NCBI RefSeq assembly: GCF_900460535.1
Contig: NZ_UHIL01000001.1
Span: 124,001-188,000, forward strand
Reading direction: 5' to 3'
Length of the DNA: 64,000 nucleotides
Origin: Vibrio parahaemolyticus
GTDB taxonomy: Bacteria > Pseudomonadota > Gammaproteobacteria > Enterobacterales > Vibrionaceae
The position numbers and the translations under genes were made by a program. Positions 54,671-63,626 of this stretch are shown here, piece after piece; position 1 is the first letter of the stretch, and every line of letters begins with the position of its first letter. The notes below the pieces were generated by a model. That model saw only the letters and a list, made by a program, of their open reading frames with translations, searched no databases and was not told the origin of the DNA.

Positions 54671-56116
54671 ATGGTCAACTTACGTCCCGTACTGTTTGTT
54701 ATCGGGCTGGTTTTATCCAAACTGGCCCTTTTTATGTACGTGCCGACTTTGGTCGCTTTCTTCACAGGTACGGGCGGTTTCCTCGATTTCGCCCAAGCCG
54801 TTGTGATCACGCACCTTGCCGCCTTCATCTGTTTGACGATTGGCCGAACCGCCAAGTTCAAACTCAGTGTGCGCGACATGTTCCTCATCACCAGTTTGGT
54901 CTGGACCATCGCCAGCGCGTTCGCCGCGTTGCCATTTGTGTTCATTAACCACATCAGCTTCACCGATGCCTACTTCGAAACCATGTCGGGCATCACCACC
55001 ACGGGCTCCACAGTGCTCAGTGGCTTGGACAACATGGCGCCGAGCATTTTGTTATGGCGCTCCATCTTGCAATGGCTGGGTGGCATTGGCTTTATCGTAA
55101 TGGCGGTGGCAATCCTACCCATGTTGAACGTCGGTGGTATGAAGCTATTCCAAACGGAATCGTCCGACTGGTCAGATAAAAGCAGCCCAAGAGCCAAAAC
55201 CGTAGCGAAGAACATCGTGTTGGTGTATCTGATCTTAACAGGCATGTGCATTGGTGGTTATGTTCTGACGGGCATGAACCTGTTTGAAGCAATCAACCAC
55301 GCCTTTACCACCCTATCTACCGGCGGTTACTCGACCTCCGATAGCTCGATGAACAACTTCTCCAACGGCGCGCACTGGGTCGCGACCACTTTCATGTTCT
55401 TGGGCGGTCTGCCATTTCTATTGTTTGTTGCCGCTTTACGCAAACGCAGCATCGATATTCTGGTCAAAGATGCACAGGTACGGGGCTTTGCATACTTGTT
55501 CTTGTTCTCAAGCTTAGTGGTTGCCGCTTGGCTAGTGATTCGCGATGGTTACACCATTTTGGATGCCCTGCGAGTGTCAATGTTCAACATCGTTTCTGTG
55601 GTGACAACCACCGGGTTCGGCTTGGAAGATTTCACCGCTTGGGGCGCTCTGCCAACCACGCTCTTTGCCTTCTTAATGATGGCAGGGGCATGTTCTGGCT
55701 CAACCGCAGGCGGGATTAAAATCTTCCGTTTCCAAATTGCTATGACGCTGTTGAACAAACAGATCATGAAACTGATTCATCCATCCGGCGTTTTCGTGCA
55801 ACGTTACAACCAACGTCCTGTGAACGACGACATCGTGCGCTCTGTGGTGGCGTTTGGGTTGATGTTCTTTATCACCATAATCTTTATCGCTGGCTGTTTA
55901 AGTGCCCTTGGTCTTGATCCCGTGACCAGCATTTCTGGCTCAATCACCGCCGTTGCCAACGTGGGTCCTGGCATGGGTAGCGTGATCGGCCCAACCGGTA
56001 ACTTCGCGCCACTACCAGATGCCGCTAAATGGCTTCTAAGCTTTGGTATGTTGATGGGCCGCTTGGAGATTCTGACTATTCTTGTACTGTTCTTCCCTGC
56101 GTTTTGGCGCCGTTAA
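54671..56116 (+). CDS. trkH: potassium channel subunit TrkH
   Basis: A 481-residue inner-membrane K+ pore of four MPM repeats. Each filter loop is visible: GITTTGST, TLSTGGYST, VTTTGFG, and NVGPGMGS. The intramembrane gating loop lies in AGACSGSTAGGIKIFR. Length and sequence resemble V. parahaemolyticus TrkH, the family's structural model. Trk system with trkA upstream. Confidence 0.97.
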   Translation: MVNLRPVLFVIGLVLSKLALFMYVPTLVAFFTGTGGFLDFAQAVVITHLAAFICLTIGRTAKFKLSVRDMFLITSLVWTIASAFAALPFVFINHISFTDAYFETMSGITTTGSTVLSGLDNMAPSILLWRSILQWLGGIGFIVMAVAILPMLNVGGMKLFQTESSDWSDKSSPRAKTVAKNIVLVYLILTGMCIGGYVLTGMNLFEAINHAFTTLSTGGYSTSDSSMNNFSNGAHWVATTFMFLGGLPFLLFVAALRKRSIDILVKDAQVRGFAYLFLFSSLVVAAWLVIRDGYTILDALRVSMFNIVSVVTTTGFGLEDFTAWGALPTTLFAFLMMAGACSGSTAGGIKIFRFQIAMTLLNKQIMKLIHPSGVFVQRYNQRPVNDDIVRSVVAFGLMFFITIIFIAGCLSALGLDPVTSISGSITAVANVGPGMGSVIGPTGNFAPLPDAAKWLLSFGMLMGRLEILTILVLFFPAFWRR

Positions 56117-56141
56117 GCAGACACAAATAAAAGGTATGACA

Positions 56142-56726
56142 ATGAAAACATGGATCACTCTGGCGACCCTACTCGCCACCTCATCCGCCTACGCCGCTGA
56201 AGTCGTCACTTTAGCCGACGGTCGAGAAGTGAAGTTGAACGATGACTTTACTTGGGAATACGTGATGACAAGTTCTGCGCCAAAAGAGGCCGTAGCCCAA
56301 ACCACAACAAGCGCGGTTGAAACTGTCGCAGCTCCTGCGATTGCGACAATTCCGGTCGTAACAAAAACCGTCGGTACAACCGTGGTTGTGAACGCGAAAA
56401 AGCCAACCATGCAGCTGTCAGACTCAGGGGTTGACTTACTGATTGGCTCTGCGAGCTACGAAGGTGGAGAACTGGTACTGCCAACGTCTATCACCAACCA
56501 AAGCTCTCAATCTGTCATTCAGGTGGAAGTTGAGGTACAAGTGTTTGATATGTCTGGCAAGCAACTGGCGAAAGAAAAGGTCACGGTTTGGCAATCCATC
56601 AAACGAATGGCGGATACCTACCTGCGACCACAGCAAGCAGAACAAGGTAAGAGCATTAAACTGGCCGTGCCGCAATCTCAGCAATACCAGTTTTCTGCCA
56701 AAGTGTTAGAAGTGAAAACTCGCTAA
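56142..56726 (+). CDS. exported DUF3157-like protein
   Basis: A 194-residue protein with a signal peptide (MKTWITLATLLATSSAYA|AE), then a short motif VTLADGREVKLNDDFTWEYV, an Ala/Thr/Val-rich linker, and a beta-sandwich-like C-terminal half (LVLPTSITNQSSQSVIQVEVEV). I believe that it is DUF3157, common in Vibrio; the function is unknown. ATG 56142 is seven bases after AAAGG. It follows trkH by 25 bases and may share its transcript. Confidence 0.7.
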   Translation: MKTWITLATLLATSSAYAAEVVTLADGREVKLNDDFTWEYVMTSSAPKEAVAQTTTSAVETVAAPAIATIPVVTKTVGTTVVVNAKKPTMQLSDSGVDLLIGSASYEGGELVLPTSITNQSSQSVIQVEVEVQVFDMSGKQLAKEKVTVWQSIKRMADTYLRPQQAEQGKSIKLAVPQSQQYQFSAKVLEVKTR

Positions 56727-56793
56727 TACGGGTCTGATATTCTTTGTCGAGCGTATCTTGCCACGCTGACGCGTGAGGCTTAGGTCGCTAAGT

Positions 56794-57447
56794 TTAGATA
56801 GGCTCGACAAAGTAATAAATCGCGAAGAAGTGACACACACAACCCGCTAAAACGAAGCCGTGCCAAATCGCATGGTTAAAGGGGATACGCTTCGCTACGT
56901 AGAAAATCACCCCTAGCGAGTACACCAAACCGCCCACCGCAAGCAGCGTAAGTCCACCGATATCCAGATTGATCGCCAACTGATAAATCACAATCAACGA
57001 CAGCCATCCCATCACCAAATAAGTCATCAGCGACAACTTCTTAAAGCGATAAACAAATGCGACCTTCATGATGATGCCGAGCAGAGCAATGCTCCAGATA
57101 ACTATCATCAAGCCAAACGCAAGTGGCGTGCGTAAACTCACCAACAAAAATGGCGTGTAACTGCCAGCAATAAGCAGATAAATAGCGCAATGGTCGAAGG
57201 TTTTCAGCCAGCGTTTCGCTTTAGGATGAGGGATCGCGTGGTACAGCGTTGAGGCTAAAAACAGCACAATAATACTGGAGCCGTAGATCGCCATGCTTGT
57301 CACGGTCAATGTGTCAGCTTGGTGGTTTGTCGCTTTGATTAACAACAGGATTAACCCGACAATGCCGAAAATCATCCCAATACCGTGCGTGATGGTGTTG
57401 GCAAGCTCTTCACTTTGACTGTATTGAGGTTTCTGCGGTGAGGACAT
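56794..57447 (-). CDS. hemolysin III-family (PAQR) membrane protein
   Basis: A 217-residue inner-membrane protein with seven predicted helices and the PAQR/HlyIII motifs [36 protein letters not shown], and a closing [17 protein letters not shown]. Such proteins carry three His and one Asp that bind zinc; these can all be seen. E. coli YqfA is the nearest model. Real haemolysin activity is doubtful. The start at 57447 is preceded by an open 16-residue stretch. Confidence 0.92.
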   Translation of the reverse strand: MSSPQKPQYSQSEELANTITHGIGMIFGIVGLILLLIKATNHQADTLTVTSMAIYGSSIIVLFLASTLYHAIPHPKAKRWLKTFDHCAIYLLIAGSYTPFLLVSLRTPLAFGLMIVIWSIALLGIIMKVAFVYRFKKLSLMTYLVMGWLSLIVIYQLAINLDIGGLTLLAVGGLVYSLGVIFYVAKRIPFNHAIWHGFVLAGCVCHFFAIYYFVEPI

Positions 57448-57519
57448 CAATGCGCCTATACTAGAGTTTGGAATATTCGCTCTAGTATGGCACATTAAGC
57501 GTACACGTGTAAGCTAAAA

Positions 57520-58326
57520 TTAAGACTCGTGAATCGCGGTCGTTTGGTCGAGGTAATTGAGGACAAGCTCACCCACTTCTTCCAAGTTTGTTGTCACCGG
57601 AATACACAGTTCGCGCTTGAGTTTTCCACTGCCGAGCAAGCTGGCAAGCATACCGCGAGAGCCACTGCGAGTGCGGTCAATCTCAAACCAAAGCTTGAGA
57701 TTTTGCTCATCGCGATGCGCGACAAACTCTAACTCGCGCCATACGCCATGATACGGGCCATCAGTGGGCACCATTTCAAACTCTTGTACAAATGGCAGTT
57801 CGAAACCTTTTACCTCTTCACATTCGACTTGGCGAATACGCAAGCCTTGGGCTTCAAACGCTGACAATATGGCATCCATAAGTGGGTCGGGTCTAACGGT
57901 GAGAATGTCTTTGTCGGTAGGGTCAAGCGCCATCGCAACATCTAAGCCGGTTTCTAGCCAGACTTTTGCATCGCCGATGGTCACTGGCGTGTTCCAAGGC
58001 ACGTCGAGTTTGACGTCGAAGGTGCGCTCTTCACCAGGATGAATCGTAAAGGCGTACGGGAGATTCCATTTCGCCAAGACATGCGTTTGCGGTACTCGAC
58101 GCATGCTGTGCCCTTCTCGCGCACCACGGTCGTCCGGAGCCTCTGCGATGTAGCGGCAACAAAGCTTCATATCGATATTATCGATCGCTTGTTCTGTCGC
58201 GCCACCATAAACGTGAATAGAAACATCCACACTTTGACCGGGATAAAGCACATCCTGATTTAGAATCGAATCTACCTTAGCGCTGCCGATCCCAAAGCTC
58301 GCAAGTGTCTTCTTCAAAAATGACAT
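57520..58326 (-). CDS. Spo0M-family arrestin-like protein
   Basis: A 268-residue cytoplasmic protein of the SpoOM (sporulation-control) family, which has an arrestin-like double beta-sandwich. Signatures: MSFLKKTLASFGIGSAKVD, PGQSVDVSIHVYGG, and the central WNLPYAFTIHPGEERTFD... (split). The start MSFLKK at 58326 is preferred to the ATG two codons upstream, with GGAGGTG nearby. Vibrios do not sporulate; the role in non-spore-formers is unknown. Confidence 0.88.
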   Translation of the reverse strand: MSFLKKTLASFGIGSAKVDSILNQDVLYPGQSVDVSIHVYGGATEQAIDNIDMKLCCRYIAEAPDDRGAREGHSMRRVPQTHVLAKWNLPYAFTIHPGEERTFDVKLDVPWNTPVTIGDAKVWLETGLDVAMALDPTDKDILTVRPDPLMDAILSAFEAQGLRIRQVECEEVKGFELPFVQEFEMVPTDGPYHGVWRELEFVAHRDEQNLKLWFEIDRTRSGSRGMLASLLGSGKLKRELCIPVTTNLEEVGELVLNYLDQTTAIHES

Positions 58327-58476
58327 ATGCACCTCCTTTGTCGAGATCTCATACTACTACTGCTGATCATGGGATCAAAACAAATTTTTGCGTCGATCCG
58401 AGCGACAAAATAACAAAATCGAGAGAATTCAATTGCTCAACTATCGACCAATTATAACAAGGGTGCTAACCTATAC

Positions 58477-58614
58477 ATGATATGCATGCATATCGGTATT
58501 CCTGACTCATTTATTGGACTGGCGAAAGCCAAAAGAGCCACCCTTCAAGCAGTTGAAGCTCAACTCATAATGAGTCAGGCCATTACATCGGCAATGGATA
58601 TGCCTGGCAGTTAG
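58477..58614 (+). CDS. small ORF, 45 residues, function unknown
   Basis: A 45-codon frame beginning ATG ATA TGC ATG, with no strong ribosome site (AAGGGT lies about 15 bases upstream). The protein (MICMHIGIPDSF, then a helical Ala/Gln-rich stretch) has no recognised family. It is closely followed by a second frame and a terminator. An 11-base inverted repeat (CCTGACTCATT, 58501-58511, and AATGAGTCAGG, 58569-58579) lies inside it and could fold in the RNA. It may be a leader peptide or part of a small RNA. Confidence 0.35.
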   Translation: MICMHIGIPDSFIGLAKAKRATLQAVEAQLIMSQAITSAMDMPGS

Positions 58615-58622
58615 GTAATCGA

Positions 58623-58790
58623 ATGCGCCCAACTACAGTCAGGTTCGCACACACCAATACAAGTGCAATGCGCCGCCGCAGTGGCTTCACTACTGCATCT
58701 AAGGCAAAACAAGTTGCGCCAGCTATGACACTGGTTGAGAAGACAGCAATAGTGTCGAGTGTTACAACCAAAGTTATCAAAGCAGCTTAA
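58623..58790 (+). CDS. small basic ORF, 55 residues, function unknown
   Basis: A 55-codon frame, eight bases after the first small ORF, with TTAGGT seven bases upstream. The protein is strongly basic (MRPTTVRFAHTNTSAMRRRS near the N-terminus, three Arg in a row) and rich in Thr, Ala, Val and Lys; it has no cysteine. A clear terminator follows. No family is recognised. It might be a nucleic-acid-binding small protein, but chance cannot be excluded. Confidence 0.4.
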   Translation: MRPTTVRFAHTNTSAMRRRSGFTTASKAKQVAPAMTLVEKTAIVSSVTTKVIKAA

Positions 58791-58792
58791 CC

Positions 58793-58824
58793 AAAAGCGC
58801 GGCGCCAGCTGCGCTTTTTCTTTT
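58793..58824 (+). terminator. terminator after the small ORF pair
   Basis: AAAAGCGC / GCGCTTTTTCTTTT around an inner GGCGCCAGCT makes a good T-tailed hairpin. It shows that 58440-58820 is a discrete transcription unit on the plus strand. The 58333-58440 stretch before it has nothing that I recognise except a weak A/T-rich promoter-like region. Confidence 0.8.
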
Positions 58825-58901
58825 CCTTCCTTTTCTATTTGTCTTCACGATGCAATTTGATACCTTGAGCGCAAATACTTATAAATATTGTGGAGAAAGA
58901 A

Positions 58902-59168
58902 ATGAAGTGTCATCGCATAGAAGAGCTACTTGAGCTATTAGAGCCTGAGTGGCAAAAAGACCAAGAAATGAACCTGCTGCAATTCATCGTCAAACTGGCG
59001 CAAGAGGCGGGCTACGACGGCAAGTTGGAAGATCTCTCCGACGACGTACTGATCTACCATCTTAAAATGCGCAACAGCAGCAAAGACGAAATGATCCCGG
59101 GCCTGAAGAAAGACCAAGAAGATGACTTCAAAACCGCCATCTTACGTGCTCGCGGCATCATCAAATAA
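58902..59168 (+). CDS. yihD: YihD family protein (DUF1040)
   Basis: An 88-residue acidic protein nearly collinear with E. coli YihD ([54 protein letters not shown]). Function unknown. ATG 58902 follows GGAGAAAGAA; the frame is open four residues further. As in E. coli it lies upstream of srkA and dsbA, but here ccoG is inserted between. A terminator follows. Confidence 0.93.
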   Translation: MKCHRIEELLELLEPEWQKDQEMNLLQFIVKLAQEAGYDGKLEDLSDDVLIYHLKMRNSSKDEMIPGLKKDQEDDFKTAILRARGIIK

Positions 59169-59187
59169 ACACGTCTCACGACTTTCG

Positions 59188-59215
59188 AAGCGGCTCCTCA
59201 GAGTCGCTTTTTTTA
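59188..59215 (+). terminator. terminator downstream of yihD
   Basis: AAGCGGCTC / GAGTCGCTTTTTTT with one mismatched pair and a short loop. Confidence 0.75.
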
Positions 59216-59445
59216 TAACTAAATCAAATAGATTTTTAATACAGTTATAACTGTTCAGCCGTTTATTAGGTTAACTGTACTGACTTTTGTTGTTAAACGT
59301 AGACTGCGTTAAAGAAAAGGAATTGTTATTGCTTGTATAATCGCCGTTTATCAGTATTAACTAAAATAATTAATAGCAATGTCACAGAGCGACATCACCA
59401 GAAATGCCGCCGTACATTATAAAAAAGCCTAAGAAGGATGAGTGC

Positions 59446-60867
59446 ATGAGTCAGGATAAGATCGATATCAAAGATGTGACTCCCAAGACTTTCAACCCGA
59501 AAACCCACAAAGGAAACGGGGATCGTTTTAACCCAAGCAATCGCATCTACGTTCGAGAAAGTAAAGGGACTTACCAAAAACTGCGTCGCTACGGTGGTTG
59601 GTTCTTACTGCTACTGTTTGCTTTGGTACCGTGGATCCCATACGGCGAGCGACAAGCGATCTTGCTTGATATCGGCAACCAGCAGTTCAACTTTTTCGGC
59701 ACCACGCTTTATCCGCAAGATCTGACCCTACTCGCTCTGCTCTTTGTGATCGCCGCGTTTGGCCTGTTCTTCATTACCACCTTTTTAGGCCGAGTCTGGT
59801 GTGGCTATCTCTGCCCGCAAACCGTGTGGACCTTCATGTACATCTGGTTTGAAGAAAAACTCGAAGGCAGCGCGAATAAACGTCGCAAACAAGACGCCAA
59901 TAAACTCACCGCCAACTTAGCCATGCGTAAAACACTCAAGCACATCGCTTGGTTTGCTATCGCACTCGCCACAGGCTTCACCTTTGTCGGTTACTTTGTG
60001 CCGATGAAACAGCTGGTGATTGATTTCTTCACCTTCAACGCGAACTTCTGGCCAGTATTCTGGGTCATGTTCTTTGCCATCTGTACTTACGGCAACGCAG
60101 GTTGGATGCGCTCAATCATGTGTATTCACATGTGTCCTTACGCGCGTTTTCAATCAGCGATGTTCGACAAAGACACGTTCATCGTCGGTTACGATACCAA
60201 ACGTGGTGAAAAGCGCGGTCCGCGTTCACGTAAAGCCGATCCAAAACAACTGGGCTTAGGTGACTGTATTGACTGTGATCTGTGTGTGCAGGTGTGTCCA
60301 ACTGGCATCGATATCCGTGACGGCTTGCAGTATGAATGTATCAACTGTGGCGCTTGTATTGATGCGTGTGACAACACTATGGATCGCATGGGCTACGAAA
60401 AAGGCTTAATCAGCTACACCACCGAACACCGTCTATCGGGCAAACACACCAAAGTGATGCGACCTAAGCTACTGGGCTATGGCGCGGTACTCTTGGTGAT
60501 GATTGGTCTGTTCTTCGCTCAAATCGCCGCCGTCGATCCTGCAGGCATGAGCGTGATTCGCGACCGGAACCAACTGTTCCGCGTGAACAGCGCTGGCGAA
60601 GTAGAAAACACCTACACCCTAAAAGTGATCAACAAAACTCAACAAGTCCAAGAATACAATCTCGATGTAAAAGGATTGAACGATGTGAGTTGGTACGGCA
60701 AACAAACAATTCAAGTTGAGCCAGGGGAAGTGTTGAACTTGCCAATGAGCCTTGGTGCCGATCCTGACAAGCTAAACTCTGCGATCACCACAATTCAGTT
60801 TATACTCACCGATAAGAGCAACGAATTCACTATCGAAGTTGAAAGTCGGTTTATCAAAAAGCTGTAA
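59446..60867 (+). CDS. ccoG: cbb3 oxidase accessory protein CcoG (FixG/RdxA)
   Basis: A 473-residue inner-membrane ferredoxin-like protein needed to assemble copper into cbb3 cytochrome oxidase. It has several membrane helices in the first 250 residues, the FixG cysteine segment GRVWCGYLCPQTVW, and two 4Fe-4S motifs (CIDCDLCVQVCP and CINCGACIDACD). An Ig-like domain ends it. ATG 59446 has AAGAAGGA upstream. It is apart from any cco operon in this window; the 59216-59445 promoter region shows no clear FNR site. Confidence 0.93.
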   Translation: MSQDKIDIKDVTPKTFNPKTHKGNGDRFNPSNRIYVRESKGTYQKLRRYGGWFLLLLFALVPWIPYGERQAILLDIGNQQFNFFGTTLYPQDLTLLALLFVIAAFGLFFITTFLGRVWCGYLCPQTVWTFMYIWFEEKLEGSANKRRKQDANKLTANLAMRKTLKHIAWFAIALATGFTFVGYFVPMKQLVIDFFTFNANFWPVFWVMFFAICTYGNAGWMRSIMCIHMCPYARFQSAMFDKDTFIVGYDTKRGEKRGPRSRKADPKQLGLGDCIDCDLCVQVCPTGIDIRDGLQYECINCGACIDACDNTMDRMGYEKGLISYTTEHRLSGKHTKVMRPKLLGYGAVLLVMIGLFFAQIAAVDPAGMSVIRDRNQLFRVNSAGEVENTYTLKVINKTQQVQEYNLDVKGLNDVSWYGKQTIQVEPGEVLNLPMSLGADPDKLNSAITTIQFILTDKSNEFTIEVESRFIKKL

Positions 60868-60889
60868 CGACAACATCGATAATTAATGG

Positions 60890-60915
60890 AAAAAGGCTCA
60901 GTAATGAGCCTTTTT
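60890..60915 (+). terminator. terminator downstream of ccoG
   Basis: AAAAAGGCTCA / TGAGCCTTTTT with a 4-base loop. It is only seven bases ahead of the chosen srkA start. Confidence 0.85.
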
Positions 60916-60921
60916 ATTTAT

Positions 60922-61908
60922 ATGTCCCAAAGTATGTTTAACTTTGACGCCCTCACCCCTGATTTCATGTGGTACGCGTTAGAAAGCATTGGCATTCGTG
61001 CTGAATCGGGCTTTCTGCCTCTCAACAGTTACGAAAACCGTGTGTATCAATTTACCGATGAAGAGCGCCGTCGCTACGTCGTGAAGTTCTATCGTCCGGA
61101 ACGTTGGAGCAACGAGCAGATTCAAGAAGAGCACGATTTCACGCTTGAGCTGATTGATAACGAAATCCCCGTCGCCCCACCCGTACGCATCAATGGCAAC
61201 ACCCTACACCACTATCAAGGCTATGGGTTCGCTCTCTTCGAAAGCGTAGGCGGTCGTCAGTTTGAAGTCGATAACTTAGAGCAGCTTGAAGGAGTTGGTC
61301 GCTTTTTAGGACGCATCCATAAAGTCGGCAGCCGACAAGCTTTTCAACATCGCCCTACCATTGGTTTGCAAGAGTATCTCTACCAACCACGTGAGATTTT
61401 GCAAAACGCCAATATGATCCCGATGCATTTAGAAAACAGCTTTTTCAATGACTTGGACATGCTCATCAAAGCCATCGAAAACCACTGGCAAGACAGCTTC
61501 ACAACGATTCGTCTGCATGGCGATTGCCATCCGGGTAACATCTTGTGGCGCGACGGCCCAATGTTTGTCGATTTAGATGACTCGCGCAACGGCCCTGCCG
61601 TACAAGATTTGTGGATGCTACTTAACGGCGAACGCCAAGATAAGCTGATGCAACTGGACATCATTTTAGAGGCGTATCAAGAGTTTTGCGACTTTAACGC
61701 CGCGGAATTGAAACTAATCGAGCCGCTTCGCGGTCTACGAATGGTGCACTATATGGCATGGCTAGCAAAACGTTGGCATGACCCGGCATTTCCACTCGCT
61801 TTTCCATGGTTTAATGAGCCAAAATACTGGGAAGGTCAGGTCCTTGCATTTAAAGAGCAGATTGCCAGCTTAGAAGAAGCACCACTGTCTTTAATGCCTC
61901 AATGGTAA
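60922..61908 (+). CDS. srkA: stress-response serine/threonine kinase SrkA (YihE)
   Basis: A 328-residue kinase of the APH/choline-kinase fold, exactly the E. coli SrkA length, which helps cells survive after Cpx-type envelope stress. Motifs: LNSYENRVYQF, VVKFYRPERW (Lys), the catalytic LHGDCHPGNILWRD, and MFVDLDDSRNGPAVQD. The ATG at 60922 is chosen by homology, just past the ccoG terminator; there is no classic Shine-Dalgarno, so it may rely on an A/T-rich or leaderless start. dsbA follows 34 bases later, as in E. coli. Confidence 0.94.
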   Translation: MSQSMFNFDALTPDFMWYALESIGIRAESGFLPLNSYENRVYQFTDEERRRYVVKFYRPERWSNEQIQEEHDFTLELIDNEIPVAPPVRINGNTLHHYQGYGFALFESVGGRQFEVDNLEQLEGVGRFLGRIHKVGSRQAFQHRPTIGLQEYLYQPREILQNANMIPMHLENSFFNDLDMLIKAIENHWQDSFTTIRLHGDCHPGNILWRDGPMFVDLDDSRNGPAVQDLWMLLNGERQDKLMQLDIILEAYQEFCDFNAAELKLIEPLRGLRMVHYMAWLAKRWHDPAFPLAFPWFNEPKYWEGQVLAFKEQIASLEEAPLSLMPQW

Positions 61909-61942
61909 GTCAGGCCGAACAATTCAAAATGGAGATATTTAG

Positions 61943-62545
61943 ATGAAAAAACTGTTCGCACTGTTTTCTATGCTGATGCTAAGCCTGTCGGCACATGCAG
62001 CGCAATTCAAAGAAGGTGAACATTACAAAGTATTGGATCTTGAGGTATCAAAGAAGCCTTTAGTGACTGAGTTCTTCTCATTCTACTGCCCACACTGTAA
62101 TACCTTTGAACCAGTTATCCAGCAGCTTAAAAAGCAGCTACCTGAAGGCACCAAACTGCAAAAGAACCACGTGTCTTTCATGGGTGGCAACATGGGTCCT
62201 TCAATGAGCAAAGCATTCGCCACGATGGTCGCAATGAAGGTTGAAGATCAAATGGTGCCTGTGATGTTTAACCGCATCCACAACATGCGCAAACCACCTC
62301 GTGACGACGCTGAACTTCGCCAAATCTTCCTAGATGAAGGCATAGACGCGAAGAAATTTGATGCGGCTTACAACGGCTTCGCGGTTGATTCAATGGTTCG
62401 TCGTATGGACAAGCAGTTCGAAAACAGCGGTTTGACAGGCGTTCCTGCGGTTATCGTAAATAACAAATACCTAGTTCAAGCACAAAGCATTAAATCAATG
62501 GATGAGTACTTTGCACTGGTGAACTACTTGCTAACGCTAAAATAA
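61943..62545 (+). CDS. dsbA: thiol:disulfide interchange protein DsbA
   Basis: A 200-residue periplasmic oxidant that makes disulfide bonds in exported proteins. Signal peptide 1-20 (SLSAHAA), active site C49-P-H-C52, cis-Pro segment TGVPAVIV. Length agrees with V. cholerae DsbA (TcpG). GGAGATATTTAG precedes the start. It shares a transcript with srkA and ends in a terminator. Confidence 0.97.
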   Translation: MKKLFALFSMLMLSLSAHAAQFKEGEHYKVLDLEVSKKPLVTEFFSFYCPHCNTFEPVIQQLKKQLPEGTKLQKNHVSFMGGNMGPSMSKAFATMVAMKVEDQMVPVMFNRIHNMRKPPRDDAELRQIFLDEGIDAKKFDAAYNGFAVDSMVRRMDKQFENSGLTGVPAVIVNNKYLVQAQSIKSMDEYFALVNYLLTLK

Positions 62546-62563
62546 GCGCAACGCACAGAAAAC

Positions 62564-62588
62564 AGGGGAGCACATGGCTCCCCTTTTT
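62564..62588. terminator. terminator downstream of dsbA
   Basis: AGGGGAG / CTCCCCTTTTT with an 7-base loop. It overlaps the end of the convergent acyltransferase gene by two bases. Confidence 0.85.
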
Positions 62589-63465
62589 ATTTGTGAATCT
62601 CTTGTAGCAGTTGGTCTTTCTCTTGCCACACATCCCCTAACCATTGCTGGAATTGGCGCTTGTACGGCTTGTCGTTGAAGTAATCCCCTAACACCTGCTC
62701 ATCAACTGGCAACACTTTCACATGGACCACGATCTTAGTCATGCGCCCCATCAGCATGTCTTTAAAAGGTTTGTCCGTATTCTCTGGATACGCGAGGGTC
62801 ACATCAATGATGTTCTCAAACTGCTCGCCCATTGCCGCCAATGTGTAAGCAATACCGCCTGATTTGGGTTGCAACAGGTATTGGTAGCCCGCTTTGCTTT
62901 TACGCTGCTTCTCTTCAGTAAAGCGTGTACCTTCCACGTAGTTCACAACCGTGGTTGGAGTATGCTTGAACTTGGCACACGAACGACGTGTGGTTGCCAA
63001 ATCTTGGCCACGTTTGTGAGGGTTACGAATTAAATACTCACGAGAGTAACGACGCATGAAAGGCATGTCTAACGCCCAACATGCCATACCAATAAACGGC
63101 ACATACAGCAGTTGTTGTTTGAGGAAAAACTTCGGCATTGGAATGCGATCTTTAAATACGCAGCACAGCACAACAATATCCGTCCAACTGAGGTGATTGC
63201 TGATCAGCAAATACCAACCATCTTTTTTCAGATTCTCGATGCCTTGAACGTCCCACTCCACACGGTTAGACAAGGCAAGAATCCCCGCATTGACGGTCGC
63301 CCAAATCCACATCACTTTGTTGGCTGCTTCCGTCCCTTTAGCTTTTAACTGCGCGGTCGGAAGTAGGATCTTAAAAATAGCGATAACACAAATTACGAGT
63401 GAACAAATCGCAGAATTGAGGATCACAAAAGAAGCGTTAAAAAAAAATAACAAATATGCCAACAT
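62587..63465 (-). CDS. PlsC-type acyltransferase (YihG-like)
   Basis: A 292-residue inner-membrane protein with an N-terminal double helix (MLAYLLFFFNASFVILNS and CVIAIFKILLP), then the HX4D motif ISNHLSWTDIVVL, PMPKFFLKQQL, and YVEGTRFTEEK (the EGTR block). This is the lysophospholipid acyltransferase family; E. coli YihG, at a similar locus by dsbA, is the nearest. Start M at 63465; three residues further is open. Confidence 0.9.
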   Translation of the reverse strand: MLAYLLFFFNASFVILNSAICSLVICVIAIFKILLPTAQLKAKGTEAANKVMWIWATVNAGILALSNRVEWDVQGIENLKKDGWYLLISNHLSWTDIVVLCCVFKDRIPMPKFFLKQQLLYVPFIGMACWALDMPFMRRYSREYLIRNPHKRGQDLATTRRSCAKFKHTPTTVVNYVEGTRFTEEKQRKSKAGYQYLLQPKSGGIAYTLAAMGEQFENIIDVTLAYPENTDKPFKDMLMGRMTKIVVHVKVLPVDEQVLGDYFNDKPYKRQFQQWLGDVWQEKDQLLQEIHK

Positions 63466-63544
63466 GATAACCAAACAACAGTGATAAGGTGTGAGTAATA
63501 AAACAGCGTGTAATTATACTGCTCCGTTGCCACATTGGAACATT

Positions 63545-63560
63545 TGTGAGAATGGTCAGA
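63545..63560 (+). promoter_or_regulatory. possible CRP site
   Basis: TGTGAGAATGGTCAGA matches the CRP half-sites TGTGA and TCACA at nine of ten positions with the right 6-base spacing. It lies 67 bases ahead of the DUF2860 gene, so CRP could control that gene. Confidence 0.4.
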
Positions 63561-63626
63561 TTTGTTTTATGTAAACCAGACTCATATCAAAATCACAATA
63601 TTCATTCGACAACAAGGAGATAACGA

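Noticed and set aside
59218..59445. FNR box ahead of ccoG
   Set aside because: No sequence close to TTGAT-N4-ATCAA was found in this region.
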